A stretch of 64,000 bases of DNA from Actinoplanes sp. TFC3 (GCF_001553785.1 NZ_LOJP01000001.1:303935-367934), one strand, 5' to 3'. Numbered from the stretch's first letter, positions 19,268 to 27,722 are shown. Translations and numbers: made by a program. Notes: generated from the sequence alone by a model not told the origin.

Positions 19268-20869
19268 TCAGCCCTTGTGAAACTTCTGGTTCGTGGTGCC
19301 CGCGCAGTCCCACAACTGCAGCCGGCCACCGTCGTTGGCGTTCCAGTCCTTGATGTCGATGCACCGGTTCGCGGCCACGTTGACCAGGTCGCCGGCGCCG
19401 GACAGGACGAACTGCTGAGCCCCGGTGCCGTTGCAGGTGTAGAGCTGGATGGCCGAGCCGTTGGCGGTAGCGCCGGCCGACACGTCCATGCACTTGCCGC
19501 CGGCCGTCACGGTGTTGCCGTTGAACGTCCACTTCTGGGCGGCCGAGCCGTTGCACGACCACATCTGCAGCGGCGCGCTGTCGACGAAGCTGCCGTTCGG
19601 CACGTCGATGCACTTTCCGTTCCAGTCATTGATGATCGGCACGCCGCTGCTGGAAGGCGGCGGAGTGGTGCCACCGGCGCCGAACGGGGTCAGGATCAGC
19701 GCGGCTGAACGCGGGTCGCCGTCGTGCACCAGCGACTCGAAGTTCGCCACATCGTCGAACGCGAACGCGTAGGCCTTACCGTCGACCATGTTCTGGTGAA
19801 TGATCTTGGCGTACTGGTTGGCCGGGTTGTTCTGGTAGAACTGCGCCGCGTTTGTCGACGGCTGGGTGTCGATGGTGCCCAGCGTGCCACGGTTGAGCGC
19901 GGCGCACAGCGTCCGGGAGATCGGGCCGCGCACCTGGTCGTTGGGGGCGGGCAGGTCGCCGTCACAGCCCCACACCGAGGCCGAGGACGGCTTGTTGAAC
20001 GAGGTCACCGTCTGCCCGGAGGTGTTGGTGAAGTTCATGACGTTGCCCGACGTACGACCGAAGTACTTGACGTTCGGCTGGTCCAGGAACGGCGTCACGG
20101 TCAGCGTCTTGCTGGTGTACGCGTTCCACGCCGAGTTGATGTACGAGTCGTAGTAGTTGGAGGCCAGCAACCCGGCCCCGGCCGCCTTGCCCGGCGACAG
20201 GGCTCGCAGCACGGTGCCGTCCGAGCGCGACACGACCGTGTTGCCCCAGCCCGGCTGCGCCTTGATGCCGTTCAGGACCTTGTTGCGCCCGTCGCTGACC
20301 AGGTCACCGGTGCGCGAGGTAACGCCGTTGGCCCCGGTGACGGCGACCGCGTGCGGTACCGAGAACATGTCGACCTGCGAGCTGTTCAGCCACAGGCCGT
20401 CGTTGTTGTAGGTGAACTCGCTCCAGTCGAACAGGATGTTGTAGTTCGGGTCGCCGGTCGCCCACGGAGCCGGCTGAACGAGACCATCGGGGGTGAGGAA
20501 GAACTTGATCTTCTCGCCGAGAGAGAAGTAGACGCGGCCGGAGAAGCCGAGCGGGAACCGGACCGTGGTGGAGCCGCCGTTGCCGGGTCCCCCCTGCGAC
20601 ACGTCGGGAGCCGCCGAGGGCGGGTTCGAGCCGGCCGGCCAGTTGGAGAAGGTGCCGGCGTTGTTGACGTAGCCGAGCCGGCCGGTGTTGAGGTTGACAC
20701 CGATGACGTACACGTAGACCGCTTCGCCGCGGCCGGTGTTGTTGGTGATGGTTACGGGAAGCACGGCCGGGCCGACCGCTTGCGCGGGGGACGCGACGGC
20801 GGCGACCGCGGCGGGAACGCTCATCGCCAACGCGGCGAGCGTCTGTAGAAGCCTTCTTCTGGTACGCAC
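19268..20869 (-). CDS. secreted GH64 beta-1,3-glucanase with C-terminal ricin-type (CBM13) lectin
   Basis: 533 residues from a GTG with GGAG 5 bases upstream. Signal peptide to about PAQAVGP. Residues about 35-400 match glycoside hydrolase 64 (thaumatin-like). In the block FDWSEFTYNN...NSSQVDMFSVPH a Glu and an Asp lie 16 residues apart, the spacing of the known catalytic pair (E154/D170) of the Streptomyces matensis enzyme. A GGTTPPPSSS linker leads to a ricin-B domain with three QxW/F-like repeats (QKWTF, QQFVL, QKFHK). It would cut laminarin or fungal wall beta-1,3-glucan into oligosaccharides. A promoter and palindromic operator lie upstream (20943-20986). Confidence 0.92.
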   Translation of the reverse strand: MRTRRRLLQTLAALAMSVPAAVAAVASPAQAVGPAVLPVTITNNTGRGEAVYVYVIGVNLNTGRLGYVNNAGTFSNWPAGSNPPSAAPDVSQGGPGNGGSTTVRFPLGFSGRVYFSLGEKIKFFLTPDGLVQPAPWATGDPNYNILFDWSEFTYNNDGLWLNSSQVDMFSVPHAVAVTGANGVTSRTGDLVSDGRNKVLNGIKAQPGWGNTVVSRSDGTVLRALSPGKAAGAGLLASNYYDSYINSAWNAYTSKTLTVTPFLDQPNVKYFGRTSGNVMNFTNTSGQTVTSFNKPSSASVWGCDGDLPAPNDQVRGPISRTLCAALNRGTLGTIDTQPSTNAAQFYQNNPANQYAKIIHQNMVDGKAYAFAFDDVANFESLVHDGDPRSAALILTPFGAGGTTPPPSSSGVPIINDWNGKCIDVPNGSFVDSAPLQMWSCNGSAAQKWTFNGNTVTAGGKCMDVSAGATANGSAIQLYTCNGTGAQQFVLSGAGDLVNVAANRCIDIKDWNANDGGRLQLWDCAGTTNQKFHKG

Positions 20870-20942
20870 AGAGACTCCTCGGGGATAGAGGGACTGCGCG
20901 CCGACAAGGCCCCGCGACGGGGACCGCCGAGGGGAGGGGCCT

Positions 20943-20956
20943 AGAGAGCGCTCTCA
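20943..20956 (-). promoter_or_regulatory. LacI/CebR-like palindromic operator of the GH64 gene
   Basis: The palindrome GAGAGCGCTCTC (20944-20955) within AGAGAGCGCTCTCA resembles the TGGGAGCGCTCCCA box bound by CebR/CelR-type sugar repressors in actinomycetes. It lies immediately downstream of the -10, as expected for a repressor of a glucanase gene released by its product sugar. Confidence 0.6.
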
Positions 20957-20957
20957 C

Positions 20958-20986
20958 AGCATCGAAGCATGAACAGCCTGTGTCAA
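20958..20986 (-). promoter_or_regulatory. sigma-70-type promoter of the GH64 gene
   Basis: On the minus strand TTGACA (20986-20981) is a perfect -35. After 17 bases comes GATGCT (20963-20958), a fair -10. The operator begins 1 base later. Confidence 0.6.
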
Positions 20987-21020
20987 TAGACAACATTTGA
21001 TGTAACTTGCAGACGGCCTC

Positions 21021-21192
21021 AAGCCCCGGCATCCTCGGCGCGCAGGCCGGTCCTTCCCGGTACTCCTCCCGGCCGCCGTCGTTTTGTCGGCAATGACCGC
21101 AGCGGCACTCATCGCATGCAGCGACAACTCGGCGCCAGGTACACCGCTGCCTCGCCGCGCGGTTGGCGCAGGCCACCGGGGTCGGAGATCAA
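21021..21192 (+). pseudogene. possible relic of a lipoprotein gene start
   Basis: The 322 bases between the GH64 and SWIM genes hold, besides the promoter, a plus-strand frame (open 21006-21257). It reads like a lipoprotein signal: basic KPRHPRRAGR, hydrophobic PVLLPAAVVLSAMTAAALIA and a lipobox cysteine (LIAC, Cys codon 21117-21119), then SDNSAPG. There is no start codon before the hydrophobic stretch, and the frame then runs into the 3' end of the SWIM gene. It may be a decayed gene or chance. Confidence 0.25.
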
Positions 21193-22014
21193 CTAGTCAG
21201 CGGCCAGGTCCCGGTAGGCCGGGCGCAGCACGTCGGTCAGCGGGATGTGCCGCACCTTGATCGGTGGGGCGTCGAGGACCCGGAGCAACAATTCCGGGGG
21301 TACGGTCGTGCGCGCCGGGCGTTCGCGTAGCCGGCCCAGGGAGATGGCCGGTGCGTAGTAATCGGTGAGCCGGGACTCCAGGTCCTGCTTGTCGATGGCG
21401 AGCGGGTCCACCTCCTCGACCGGCTCGGGCAGCCCGCGCAAAGCCGACAGAACCCCGTCGCGGTCCCGGCCACGCCACGCGAGCACCAGGAACGGGTCGT
21501 TGTCGAACGCCTCGGCGAGCACGTACAGCACCGCCGAGGCATGCTTGCACGGCACACCCCAGTCCGGGCAGGTGCAGCGCATGTCCAGGTTGGACGGGAA
21601 GAGCGGCAAGCCGAGGCCGGCGAACACGTCGACAATCTCGTGCGGCATGTCCCCGGCCAGCAGGGCGGCGCGGTACAGAGCTTGGGCGCCGAGCACGGTC
21701 AGGATCTGCGTCCACTGTGCTTCGTCGTACGCCGGAATGGTGATCGTGATCTCGTAGGGCGCCGGCCGGGAGCCTTGCACCCGGCCGAACACGCGCCCGG
21801 GGGTGAGCTCGAAGTCGATGACCTGCCCTTTGCGCGCGTAGCTGCGCCCGCGCCCCAAGCGGCCGGGTTGGCAGATATTTTCCAGCAGGTCAACGAAGCG
21901 CCGCGACCACCATTGTTCGCCGATTTTCCCGCGTTGCGCGCGCACCGCGATGCCGCCGTCCACGCGGATCGGCCCGTTGTTGTCGAACCAGCGTCCGTCG
22001 GGATCCACCGGCAT
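21193..22014 (-). CDS. SWIM zinc-finger protein, partner of the SNF2 helicase
   Basis: 273 residues from the ATG at 22014, one base after the helicase stop. The SWIM motif lies near residues 160-180 as CTCPDWGVPCKHASAVLYVL (CxC...CxH). N-terminal features are WWSRRFVDLLE, then GRGRSYARKGQV and a beta-rich segment. SWIM fingers bind DNA or proteins, and this family is regularly found directly downstream of SNF2-type helicases in actinomycetes, so the two probably work together on DNA or nucleoprotein. The frame can be opened to 22062 inside the helicase gene, but that start has no merit. Confidence 0.87.
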   Translation of the reverse strand: MPVDPDGRWFDNNGPIRVDGGIAVRAQRGKIGEQWWSRRFVDLLENICQPGRLGRGRSYARKGQVIDFELTPGRVFGRVQGSRPAPYEITITIPAYDEAQWTQILTVLGAQALYRAALLAGDMPHEIVDVFAGLGLPLFPSNLDMRCTCPDWGVPCKHASAVLYVLAEAFDNDPFLVLAWRGRDRDGVLSALRGLPEPVEEVDPLAIDKQDLESRLTDYYAPAISLGRLRERPARTTVPPELLLRVLDAPPIKVRHIPLTDVLRPAYRDLAAD

Positions 22015-22015
22015 G

Positions 22016-24997
22016 TCAGCGCACCGCCGCGGCTTGAAGTGAGAACAGGTCACGCAGCTCATCGGTGGTGAGGTCGGTGACCCATTCCTCGCCGGTCCCG
22101 ACCACTGTGGATGCCAGAGCCTTCTTACGCTCGATCATCGCGTCGATCTTCTCCTCCAGCGTGCCGGTGCAGATGAACTTGCGCACCTGCACGTTGCGCG
22201 ACTGTCCGATGCGGAATGCGCGGTCGGTGGCCTGATCCTCGACCGCGGGATTCCACCAGCGGTCGTAATGGATGACGTGGTTGGCGGCGGTGAGGTTGAG
22301 GCCGGTGCCCGCCGCTTTCAGGGAGAGCAGGAACAGCATCGGCTCGGGCTCGTTCTGGAAACGCTCAACCATCTCGTCGCGTCTGGACTTGGGGAGTCCA
22401 CCATGGAGCCACAGCACGGGGCGTTCGAGATGGGCGGCGAGATATGGCTGCAACATCGAACCGAATTCCGAATATTGCGTGAAGATCAGCGCCTTGTCGC
22501 CGTCCTCGATGATTTCCTGGGCCAACTCCTCAAGCCGGGCCAGCTTTCCCGACCGGCCCGGCAGCCGCGAGCCGTCCTTGAGCAGGTGCGCCGGGTGGTT
22601 GCAGACCTGCTTGAGTTTCGTCATTGCGGCGATCACGTTGCCGCGGCGCTGGATGCCTTCGCTGCCTTCGATCACCGCGAGCATGTCCTCGACCACCGCT
22701 TGGTACAAAGTGGCCTGTTCGGGGGTCAGTGGGCACCACACCTTCATCTCGTTCTTCTCCGGCAGGTCGGAGATGATCGACTTGTCGGTTTTGAGGCGGC
22801 GCAGGACAAACGGGCCGGTAGCGCGCTTGAGGGCGGTGGCCGCATCGGTGTCGCCGCGCACCTCGATGGGTTCTTGGAAACGCTTACGGAAACGTTTTGC
22901 CGAACCGAGCAGCCCAGGATTGGTGAACTCCATGATGGACCACAGTTCGGCGAGATGGTTCTCCACGGGCGTACCGGTCAGAGCCAATCGTGTCCGGGCC
23001 GGGATGGAACGTACCGCTTGAGCCTGCCTGGTTCCGCTGTTCTTGATTGCCTGCGCTTCATCACAAACCACGCGGCCCCAGCGGATTTCCTGCAATACGG
23101 CCAAGTCGCGCAAGGCGGTTCCGTAGGTCGTGATGACCACATCGGACTCAACCGTCATGGTCTGGAACTCGGTATCGCGTTTACGAGCGCCGCCATGGTG
23201 AACGTGCACGCGCAGATCCGGTGCAAAACGCGCTGCTTCCTTCTGCCAATTGCTCACCAGTGACATGGGACAGATGAGAAGTGTGGGTGCCAGTTGCGCA
23301 CCGCCCGCCCGTTCGGTCAGCAACAGCGAAAGCGTCTGCGCGGTCTTTCCCAACCCCATGTCGTCCGCCAGAATGCCACCGAGCCCCAGCCGCGCCAGGA
23401 AATGCAACCACGACAGACCCCTTTCCTGGTACGGCCGCAGCACCCCCTGAAACCCGTCGGGAGTAGCCATCGGTTCGAGTCGCTGGTCGGCCTCCCCGGA
23501 CAGCAGGTCACCGAGCCGCCCGTCGGCATCCACCTCGACCAGCGGCAGATCCTCCTCGCCGCCATCGGCTACCTGCTGCAGCACCTCACCAACGGTGATC
23601 TCGCCATCACGGCGCTGTCCCACCGCCCGCAGGGCCGCCTTGAGCTGCCGGTCATCCAGCTCAACCCACTGCCCGCGCACCCGGACCAGCGGCACCTTCA
23701 ACCGGGCCAGCTCGGCCAGTTCGCCGGCGCTGATCGCACTGTCCCCGATCACCAGGTCCAACCGGAACGCGACCAGCTCCTCCAACCCGAACCCGGAGCC
23801 GGCGGCGGCCTTACCCGAGGGCGCCATGCCCTTGCTCCGGGTGGTGAGCTTGAGCCCGACCGCCTTGCGCCCGGCCCAGGCCGGCAACTGGACGCCGAAC
23901 CCGGCCGCCTGCAGCAGCGGCGCGGCCTGGCTGAGGAACTCGTGCGCCTCGGCCGTGCTCAGCACCATGCCCGACGGCTGCGCCTCCAGCAGCGCGCCGT
24001 GCAGAGCGGGGAAGAGACGCACGGCCCGGCCCAGCCCGGCCAGCAAGGTCTCGTCGGCGCGCCCGGTCAGCCCCGGCAGCCGGTCGCCGTCCCAGACGCC
24101 TTCGGCTGGCAGGTACAGGCCGAGGTCGTCGGCGGACTGCAACGCGAAGCCGAGAAGCCATTCGTCCTCGCCGGGCTCGGGCTCGACCAGCCGGAAGCTC
24201 ACCCGGATCGGCCCGTTCGCGTCGTGCGCAGCCCGCAGCCAGGCCTCGAGCGCGATGCTCAGCTTGGCCACCTCCGCCGGGTCGGCCCCGGGCAGGGTCG
24301 GATCGGTGGCGGTCAGCGCGGACACCCACCGGTCGGTGAGCTCGGCCCGGGTGCCGGGTCGCATACCCAGCAGCAGGCGTTCGGGCATGGCCTGACGGGC
24401 GGCCGAGTCGGTCATCGCGCCGAGCGCGTCGCGCAGGGTGGCGCCGGCCGCGGCGCCGCTGACCCGGGCGACCGGGGGCATGCCGGTGGCGAAGTCACGG
24501 AACATCACGGCGTCGGCACCGGTGAGCACCGGGCGCCAGCGGGCGGTGGGTGTGCCGGCCTCGGTGACGAGCTGGGGCAGCATGCGCCCGCGTTTGGCCA
24601 GGTCGCAGGCCCCCCCGGCGAGCAGCGAGAGGTAGCGCAGGGAGGGTGCGGCCAGCCACGGGCCGCCGGGGCCGGGGCCGGCCAGGGACGCGAGGGTCGC
24701 CAGGGCGTCGGCACCGTCAACGGCCAGCACGGGTACGTCCCAAGCGCCGAGCCGGAGCCCGCGGGTGGGCGGTTCACTGCTCGAAGCCAGCGGACCCTTC
24801 CCGGTGCTGGGCAACTGCAGCGACAGCACGAGCTCGTCGCCCTCGACGTCGCTGAGCACCCCGGCCAGCGCACTCGCCGGCGCCGCGAACGGGTGCGCGC
24901 GGCGCCGCGCCCGGGAAGCCGAAGTTGGCGGAAGCTCCGGATCCTCCGCCCAGAGCACCAGCCGGCCAGTGCCCCACCCGCCGTGCACCACCAGCAC
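22016..24997 (-). CDS. SNF2/SWI2-type DEAD/DEAH-box helicase
   Basis: About 993 residues from a GTG at 24997, with GAGGGGGG 5 bases upstream; the frame opens to 25069. The N-terminal ~480 residues carry the bacterial SNF2 accessory region. The motor follows: motif I DDMGLGKTAQTLSLL, Ia TLLICPMSLVSNWQKE, II as VVCDEAQAIKN (DEAQ, not DEAH), III RLALTGTPVENHLAELWSI, IV/V LSLKAAGTGLNLTAANHVIHYD, VI DQATDRAFRIGQSRNVQV. It is an ATP-driven double-stranded DNA translocase rather than a strand separator. It is coupled to the SWIM gene and divergent from mqnC. Proteins of this pair are seen widely in actinomycetes and their job is unsettled. Confidence 0.92.
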   Translation of the reverse strand: MLVVHGGWGTGRLVLWAEDPELPPTSASRARRRAHPFAAPASALAGVLSDVEGDELVLSLQLPSTGKGPLASSSEPPTRGLRLGAWDVPVLAVDGADALATLASLAGPGPGGPWLAAPSLRYLSLLAGGACDLAKRGRMLPQLVTEAGTPTARWRPVLTGADAVMFRDFATGMPPVARVSGAAAGATLRDALGAMTDSAARQAMPERLLLGMRPGTRAELTDRWVSALTATDPTLPGADPAEVAKLSIALEAWLRAAHDANGPIRVSFRLVEPEPGEDEWLLGFALQSADDLGLYLPAEGVWDGDRLPGLTGRADETLLAGLGRAVRLFPALHGALLEAQPSGMVLSTAEAHEFLSQAAPLLQAAGFGVQLPAWAGRKAVGLKLTTRSKGMAPSGKAAAGSGFGLEELVAFRLDLVIGDSAISAGELAELARLKVPLVRVRGQWVELDDRQLKAALRAVGQRRDGEITVGEVLQQVADGGEEDLPLVEVDADGRLGDLLSGEADQRLEPMATPDGFQGVLRPYQERGLSWLHFLARLGLGGILADDMGLGKTAQTLSLLLTERAGGAQLAPTLLICPMSLVSNWQKEAARFAPDLRVHVHHGGARKRDTEFQTMTVESDVVITTYGTALRDLAVLQEIRWGRVVCDEAQAIKNSGTRQAQAVRSIPARTRLALTGTPVENHLAELWSIMEFTNPGLLGSAKRFRKRFQEPIEVRGDTDAATALKRATGPFVLRRLKTDKSIISDLPEKNEMKVWCPLTPEQATLYQAVVEDMLAVIEGSEGIQRRGNVIAAMTKLKQVCNHPAHLLKDGSRLPGRSGKLARLEELAQEIIEDGDKALIFTQYSEFGSMLQPYLAAHLERPVLWLHGGLPKSRRDEMVERFQNEPEPMLFLLSLKAAGTGLNLTAANHVIHYDRWWNPAVEDQATDRAFRIGQSRNVQVRKFICTGTLEEKIDAMIERKKALASTVVGTGEEWVTDLTTDELRDLFSLQAAAVR

Positions 24998-25098
24998 CGC
25001 GACCCCCCTCACGCTCAACCTCGTCGAGATTAGCGACCCGGGCAGGCAGTGACCCGCACCGCTGACCACTCGTACGCGGGAGACGTACTCTTCAGAAC

Positions 25099-26331
25099 GT
25101 GACGGTGAACGCGGAGATCGACAGCATCCTGCAGCGGGCGGCCGACGGCGGGCGGATCACGCCCGAGGAAGCGCTGCTGCTCTACACCGACGCGCCCTTC
25201 CACGCTCTGGGCGAGGCGGCCGATGCGGTACGCCGCCGCCGCTACCCCGACGGCATCGTCACCTACCTGATCGACCGCAACATCAACTACACGAACGTGT
25301 GCGTGACGGCGTGCAAGTTCTGTGCGTTCTTCCGGGCCCCGAAGCACAAGGAGGGCTGGTCGCACCCGATGGAGGAGATCCTCCACCGCTGCGGCGAGGC
25401 CGTCGACCTCGGTGCCACCCAGGTCATGCTGCAGGGCGGGCACCACCCCGACTACGGCATCGAGTACTACGAGAACCTGTTCTCCTCGGTCAAGCAGGCG
25501 TACCCGGAGCTGGTCATCCATTCCATCGGGCCCAGCGAGATCCTGCACATGGCCAAGGTGTCGGGCACCTCCATCGAGGAGGCCGTCCTGCGGATCAAGG
25601 CGGCCGGGCTCGACTCGATCGCCGGAGCCGGTGCCGAGATGCTGCCCGAGCGCCCGCGCAAGGCGATCGCTCCGCTGAAGGAGTCCGGCGCGCGCTGGCT
25701 GGAGGTCATGGCCATCGCCCACCGCAACGGGCTGAGCAGCACCGCGACCATGATGATGGGCACCGGCGAGACCAACGCCGAGCGCATCGAGCACATCCGG
25801 ATGATCCGCGACGTGCAGGACCTCGCGGTGGCCAACGGCTACCAGGACACCCCGGTCGAGGCCGAGGGCACCGGCGGGTTCCGCTCGTTCATCCCGTGGA
25901 CCTACCAGCCGGAGAACAACCACCTCAAGGGCCGCACCCAGGCCACGAACATGGAATACCTGCGCTTCGTGGCGATGTCCCGGCTCTTCTTCGACAACGT
26001 CGCCCACCTGCAGGCGTCCTGGCTGACCACGGGCAAGGACGTCGGTCAGCTGTCGCTGCACATGGGCGTCGACGACCTCGGCTCGATCATGCTGGAGGAG
26101 AACGTCATCTCCTCGGCCGGCGCCAAGCACCGTTCCAACCTGCTTGAGCTGATCTCGATGATCCGCACGGCCGACCGCATCCCGGCGCAGCGCGACACGC
26201 TCTACCGCCACCTGGCGGTGCACCGCACCGAGGCCGACGACCCCACCGACGAGCGGGTCATGTCGCACTTCTCCTCGATCGCGATCGCCGGCGGCGGCCG
26301 CAAGAACCTACCGCTGGTCGAGGCAAGCTGA
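25099..26331 (+). CDS. mqnC: cyclic dehypoxanthinylfutalosine synthase (radical SAM)
   Basis: 410 residues, GTG start. The radical SAM motif is CVTACKFC (residues about 68-75), followed by AFFRAPKHKEGW. The MqnC-specific block QVMLQGGHHPDYGIEYYENLF and the later GTGGFRSFIPWTYQPENN are clear. It turns dehypoxanthine futalosine into its cyclic form, the fourth step of the futalosine route. It is divergent from the SNF2 helicase with a 101-base gap. About 300 bases separate it from menG, including a strong hairpin. Confidence 0.94.
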   Translation: MTVNAEIDSILQRAADGGRITPEEALLLYTDAPFHALGEAADAVRRRRYPDGIVTYLIDRNINYTNVCVTACKFCAFFRAPKHKEGWSHPMEEILHRCGEAVDLGATQVMLQGGHHPDYGIEYYENLFSSVKQAYPELVIHSIGPSEILHMAKVSGTSIEEAVLRIKAAGLDSIAGAGAEMLPERPRKAIAPLKESGARWLEVMAIAHRNGLSSTATMMMGTGETNAERIEHIRMIRDVQDLAVANGYQDTPVEAEGTGGFRSFIPWTYQPENNHLKGRTQATNMEYLRFVAMSRLFFDNVAHLQASWLTTGKDVGQLSLHMGVDDLGSIMLEENVISSAGAKHRSNLLELISMIRTADRIPAQRDTLYRHLAVHRTEADDPTDERVMSHFSSIAIAGGGRKNLPLVEAS

Positions 26332-26460
26332 GGGGTCCGGCTCCGCCTTACGACCGGTCGGTCAAGCCGATCGGTCAGGTGCTGCTCGGTGGACCGGGGA
26401 GGGGCTGATTGCTCCTCGGTAACGAGGTCCGTGTCGCTCTGGTACGGCGTGTTCCCGCTG

Positions 26461-26479
26461 GTTACGTTGCCTTCGTAAC
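26461..26479. repeat. perfect inverted repeat GTTACG-7-CGTAAC
   Basis: It lies in the ~300-base stretch between mqnC and menG that holds no gene I can support. The repeat is framed by GGTAC (26441) and GTACC (about 26486), so an RNA would fold into nested stems. CCTCG/CGAGG (26414-26427) is another small hairpin upstream. Function unknown: possible operator or leader RNA. Confidence 0.35.
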
Positions 26480-26567
26480 AAGCAGTACCTGAAGCGTCGC
26501 CGAGGCAGCTGACCGCCGGCGGTGGGTTCGGACCCGACCGATGGCGGTCGTATATATAACGCACAAG

Positions 26568-26601
26568 GAACGGGCGGGATGGGTCACCATCCCGCCCGTT
26601 C
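26568..26601 (+). terminator. perfect 15-bp hairpin just upstream of menG
   Basis: Arms GAACGGGCGGGATGG (26568-26582) and its exact complement (26587-26601) enclose a 4-base loop (GTCA), then CTGTTTG. It ends 29 bases before the menG GTG. A TATATATAAC box lies about 10 bases before the stem, so a transcript started there would meet the hairpin at once. It could end mqnC-side transcription or attenuate menG. Confidence 0.7.
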
Positions 26602-26630
26602 TGTTTGCCCCGGGTGGCAGTATTCGTGGC

Positions 26631-27326
26631 GTGACGCGCGCAGACCTGGACAAGCAGCCGCATGAGGTCGCCGAGATGTTCGACGGCGTGGCGAAGCGGT
26701 ACGACCTGACCAACACCGTGCTCGCCTGCGGGCAGGACCGCGGTTGGCGGCGGGCGACCCGCTCCGCGCTCGGGCTGCGACCCGGCGAGCGGGTTCTCGA
26801 CGTGGGCGCGGGCACCGGGGTGTCGACCGAGGAGCTGGAGCGCTCGGAGGCCTTCGCGGTCGGGGCCGACCTGTCGACCGGGATGTTGCGGGCCGGGCGG
26901 TCCAGTGGTCGTACGGTGCCGTTGGTGGCCGGGGACGCGTTGAAGCTGCCGTTCGCCGACGAGTCGTTCGACGCGGTGACGATCTCCTTCGCGCTGCGCA
27001 ACGTCGTTGACACCGAGGCCGCGCTGCACGAGCTGGCCCGGGTCACCCGGCCCGGCGGGCGGCTGGTGGTGTGCGAGTTCAGCACGCCCACGATGCCGGC
27101 CTTCCGCACGGTCTACATGCAGTACCTGATGCGCAGTCTGCCAGTGGTGGCCCGCAGCGTGTCCAGCAACCCGGACGCGTACGTCTATCTCGCCGAGTCG
27201 ATCCGCGCCTGGCCGGACCAGCAGGCGCTGGCCGCTCGCATCGCCGGGTCGCTCGCCTGGCGCCGGGTGGGCTGGCGCAATTTGACCGGCGGCGTGGTCG
27301 CCCTCCATCGAGCAATTAAGGGCTAA
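26631..27326 (+). CDS. menG: demethylmenaquinone methyltransferase
   Basis: 231 residues from the GTG at 26631 ([25 protein letters not shown]); an earlier in-frame start at 26541 would run through the hairpin and is rejected. UbiE/MenG family: [15 protein letters not shown] is the family motif, SAM motif I is [15 protein letters not shown], then [23 protein letters not shown] and [17 protein letters not shown]. It adds the last methyl group to demethylmenaquinone. It has no clear RBS and may be translated leaderless or from the hairpin leader. Its stop codon lies within a small hairpin (27320-27332). Confidence 0.92.
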   Translation: MTRADLDKQPHEVAEMFDGVAKRYDLTNTVLACGQDRGWRRATRSALGLRPGERVLDVGAGTGVSTEELERSEAFAVGADLSTGMLRAGRSSGRTVPLVAGDALKLPFADESFDAVTISFALRNVVDTEAALHELARVTRPGGRLVVCEFSTPTMPAFRTVYMQYLMRSLPVVARSVSSNPDAYVYLAESIRAWPDQQALAARIAGSLAWRRVGWRNLTGGVVALHRAIKG

Positions 27327-27332
27327 AAGCCC
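27320..27332 (+). terminator. small hairpin at the menG stop codon
   Basis: GGGCT-AAA-AGCCC, followed by GTTTCGTC. It overlaps the TAA of menG. Weak as a terminator because the stem is only 5 bp. Confidence 0.35.
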
Positions 27333-27365
27333 GTTTCGTCGGCTATTCGGGTGTTAGCTCGATGT

Positions 27366-27608
27366 ATGACGACTACCGATCTGCTTGTCGACGACGCGGA
27401 CATCGACGTCCCCATCGACGACCGCGATGAGGGAGAGCGCCGGGCATTGAAGCTGGCGGATTTACTACGCAGAGTCGCGGTACACAACCCCGCGTATGCC
27501 CAGGTGCTCCTGGATGAACTCGTCGAATCGCTGGACCAGGCCACCGACGGCAAATTCCGCGACTATGTCGAGGCGGTCAACCGCGGCCTCGGGGCGCACA
27601 CACAGTAA
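27366..27608 (+). CDS. small acidic helical protein, unknown
   Basis: 80 residues from the ATG at 27366; a GTG at 27351 is an alternative and neither has a good RBS. The N-terminus is strongly acidic (LLVDDADIDVPIDDRDEGE). The remainder is predicted helical (RRALKLADLLRRVAVHNPAYAQVLLDELVESL), with no membrane segment or known motif. It lies between menG and the menJ-like gene with hairpins on both sides, so it is probably its own transcription unit. Codon choice (strong GC3) supports a real gene. Confidence 0.6.
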   Translation: MTTTDLLVDDADIDVPIDDRDEGERRALKLADLLRRVAVHNPAYAQVLLDELVESLDQATDGKFRDYVEAVNRGLGAHTQ

Positions 27609-27619
27609 TCCTCGCATTG

Positions 27620-27638
27620 CGGGCAATTCACACGCCCG
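27620..27638 (+). terminator. short hairpin after the small acidic protein gene
   Basis: CGGGC (27620-27624) and GCCCG (27634-27638) around AATTCACAC, 11 bases after the stop. There is no T-tract. Confidence 0.35.
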
Positions 27639-27644
27639 AAACAC

Positions 27645-27662
27645 TTAGGGTTCCCTAACCCT
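27645..27662. repeat. overlapping palindromes TTAGGG/CCCTAA and AGGGTT/AACCCT
   Basis: Two nested perfect inverted repeats share the same 18 bases upstream of the menJ-like gene and its Rex-like site. Possible operator of another regulator; nothing links it to a known family. Confidence 0.35.
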
Positions 27663-27704
27663 GATCCGCCTCGATGCCGGTCTTAGACTCCGGACTGGGC
27701 TAGC

Positions 27705-27722
27705 TTGTGAACTGTTTCACTA
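27705..27722 (+). promoter_or_regulatory. Rex-type redox operator upstream of the menJ-like gene
   Basis: TTGTGAACTGTTTCACTA matches the Rex consensus TTGTGAA-N4-TTCACAA at 17 of 18 positions when the four spacer bases are left free. The -10-like TAGCTT (27701-27706) overlaps its left end, fitting repression. In Streptomyces, Rex senses NADH/NAD and controls nuo and terminal oxidase genes. The site lies 55 bases before the GTG. Confidence 0.65.

Noticed and set aside
27645-27658. TTAGGG/CCCTAA as a telomere-like element
   Set aside because: A single palindrome inside an operon leader; the segment is chromosomal and internal, so an operator is a simpler reading.
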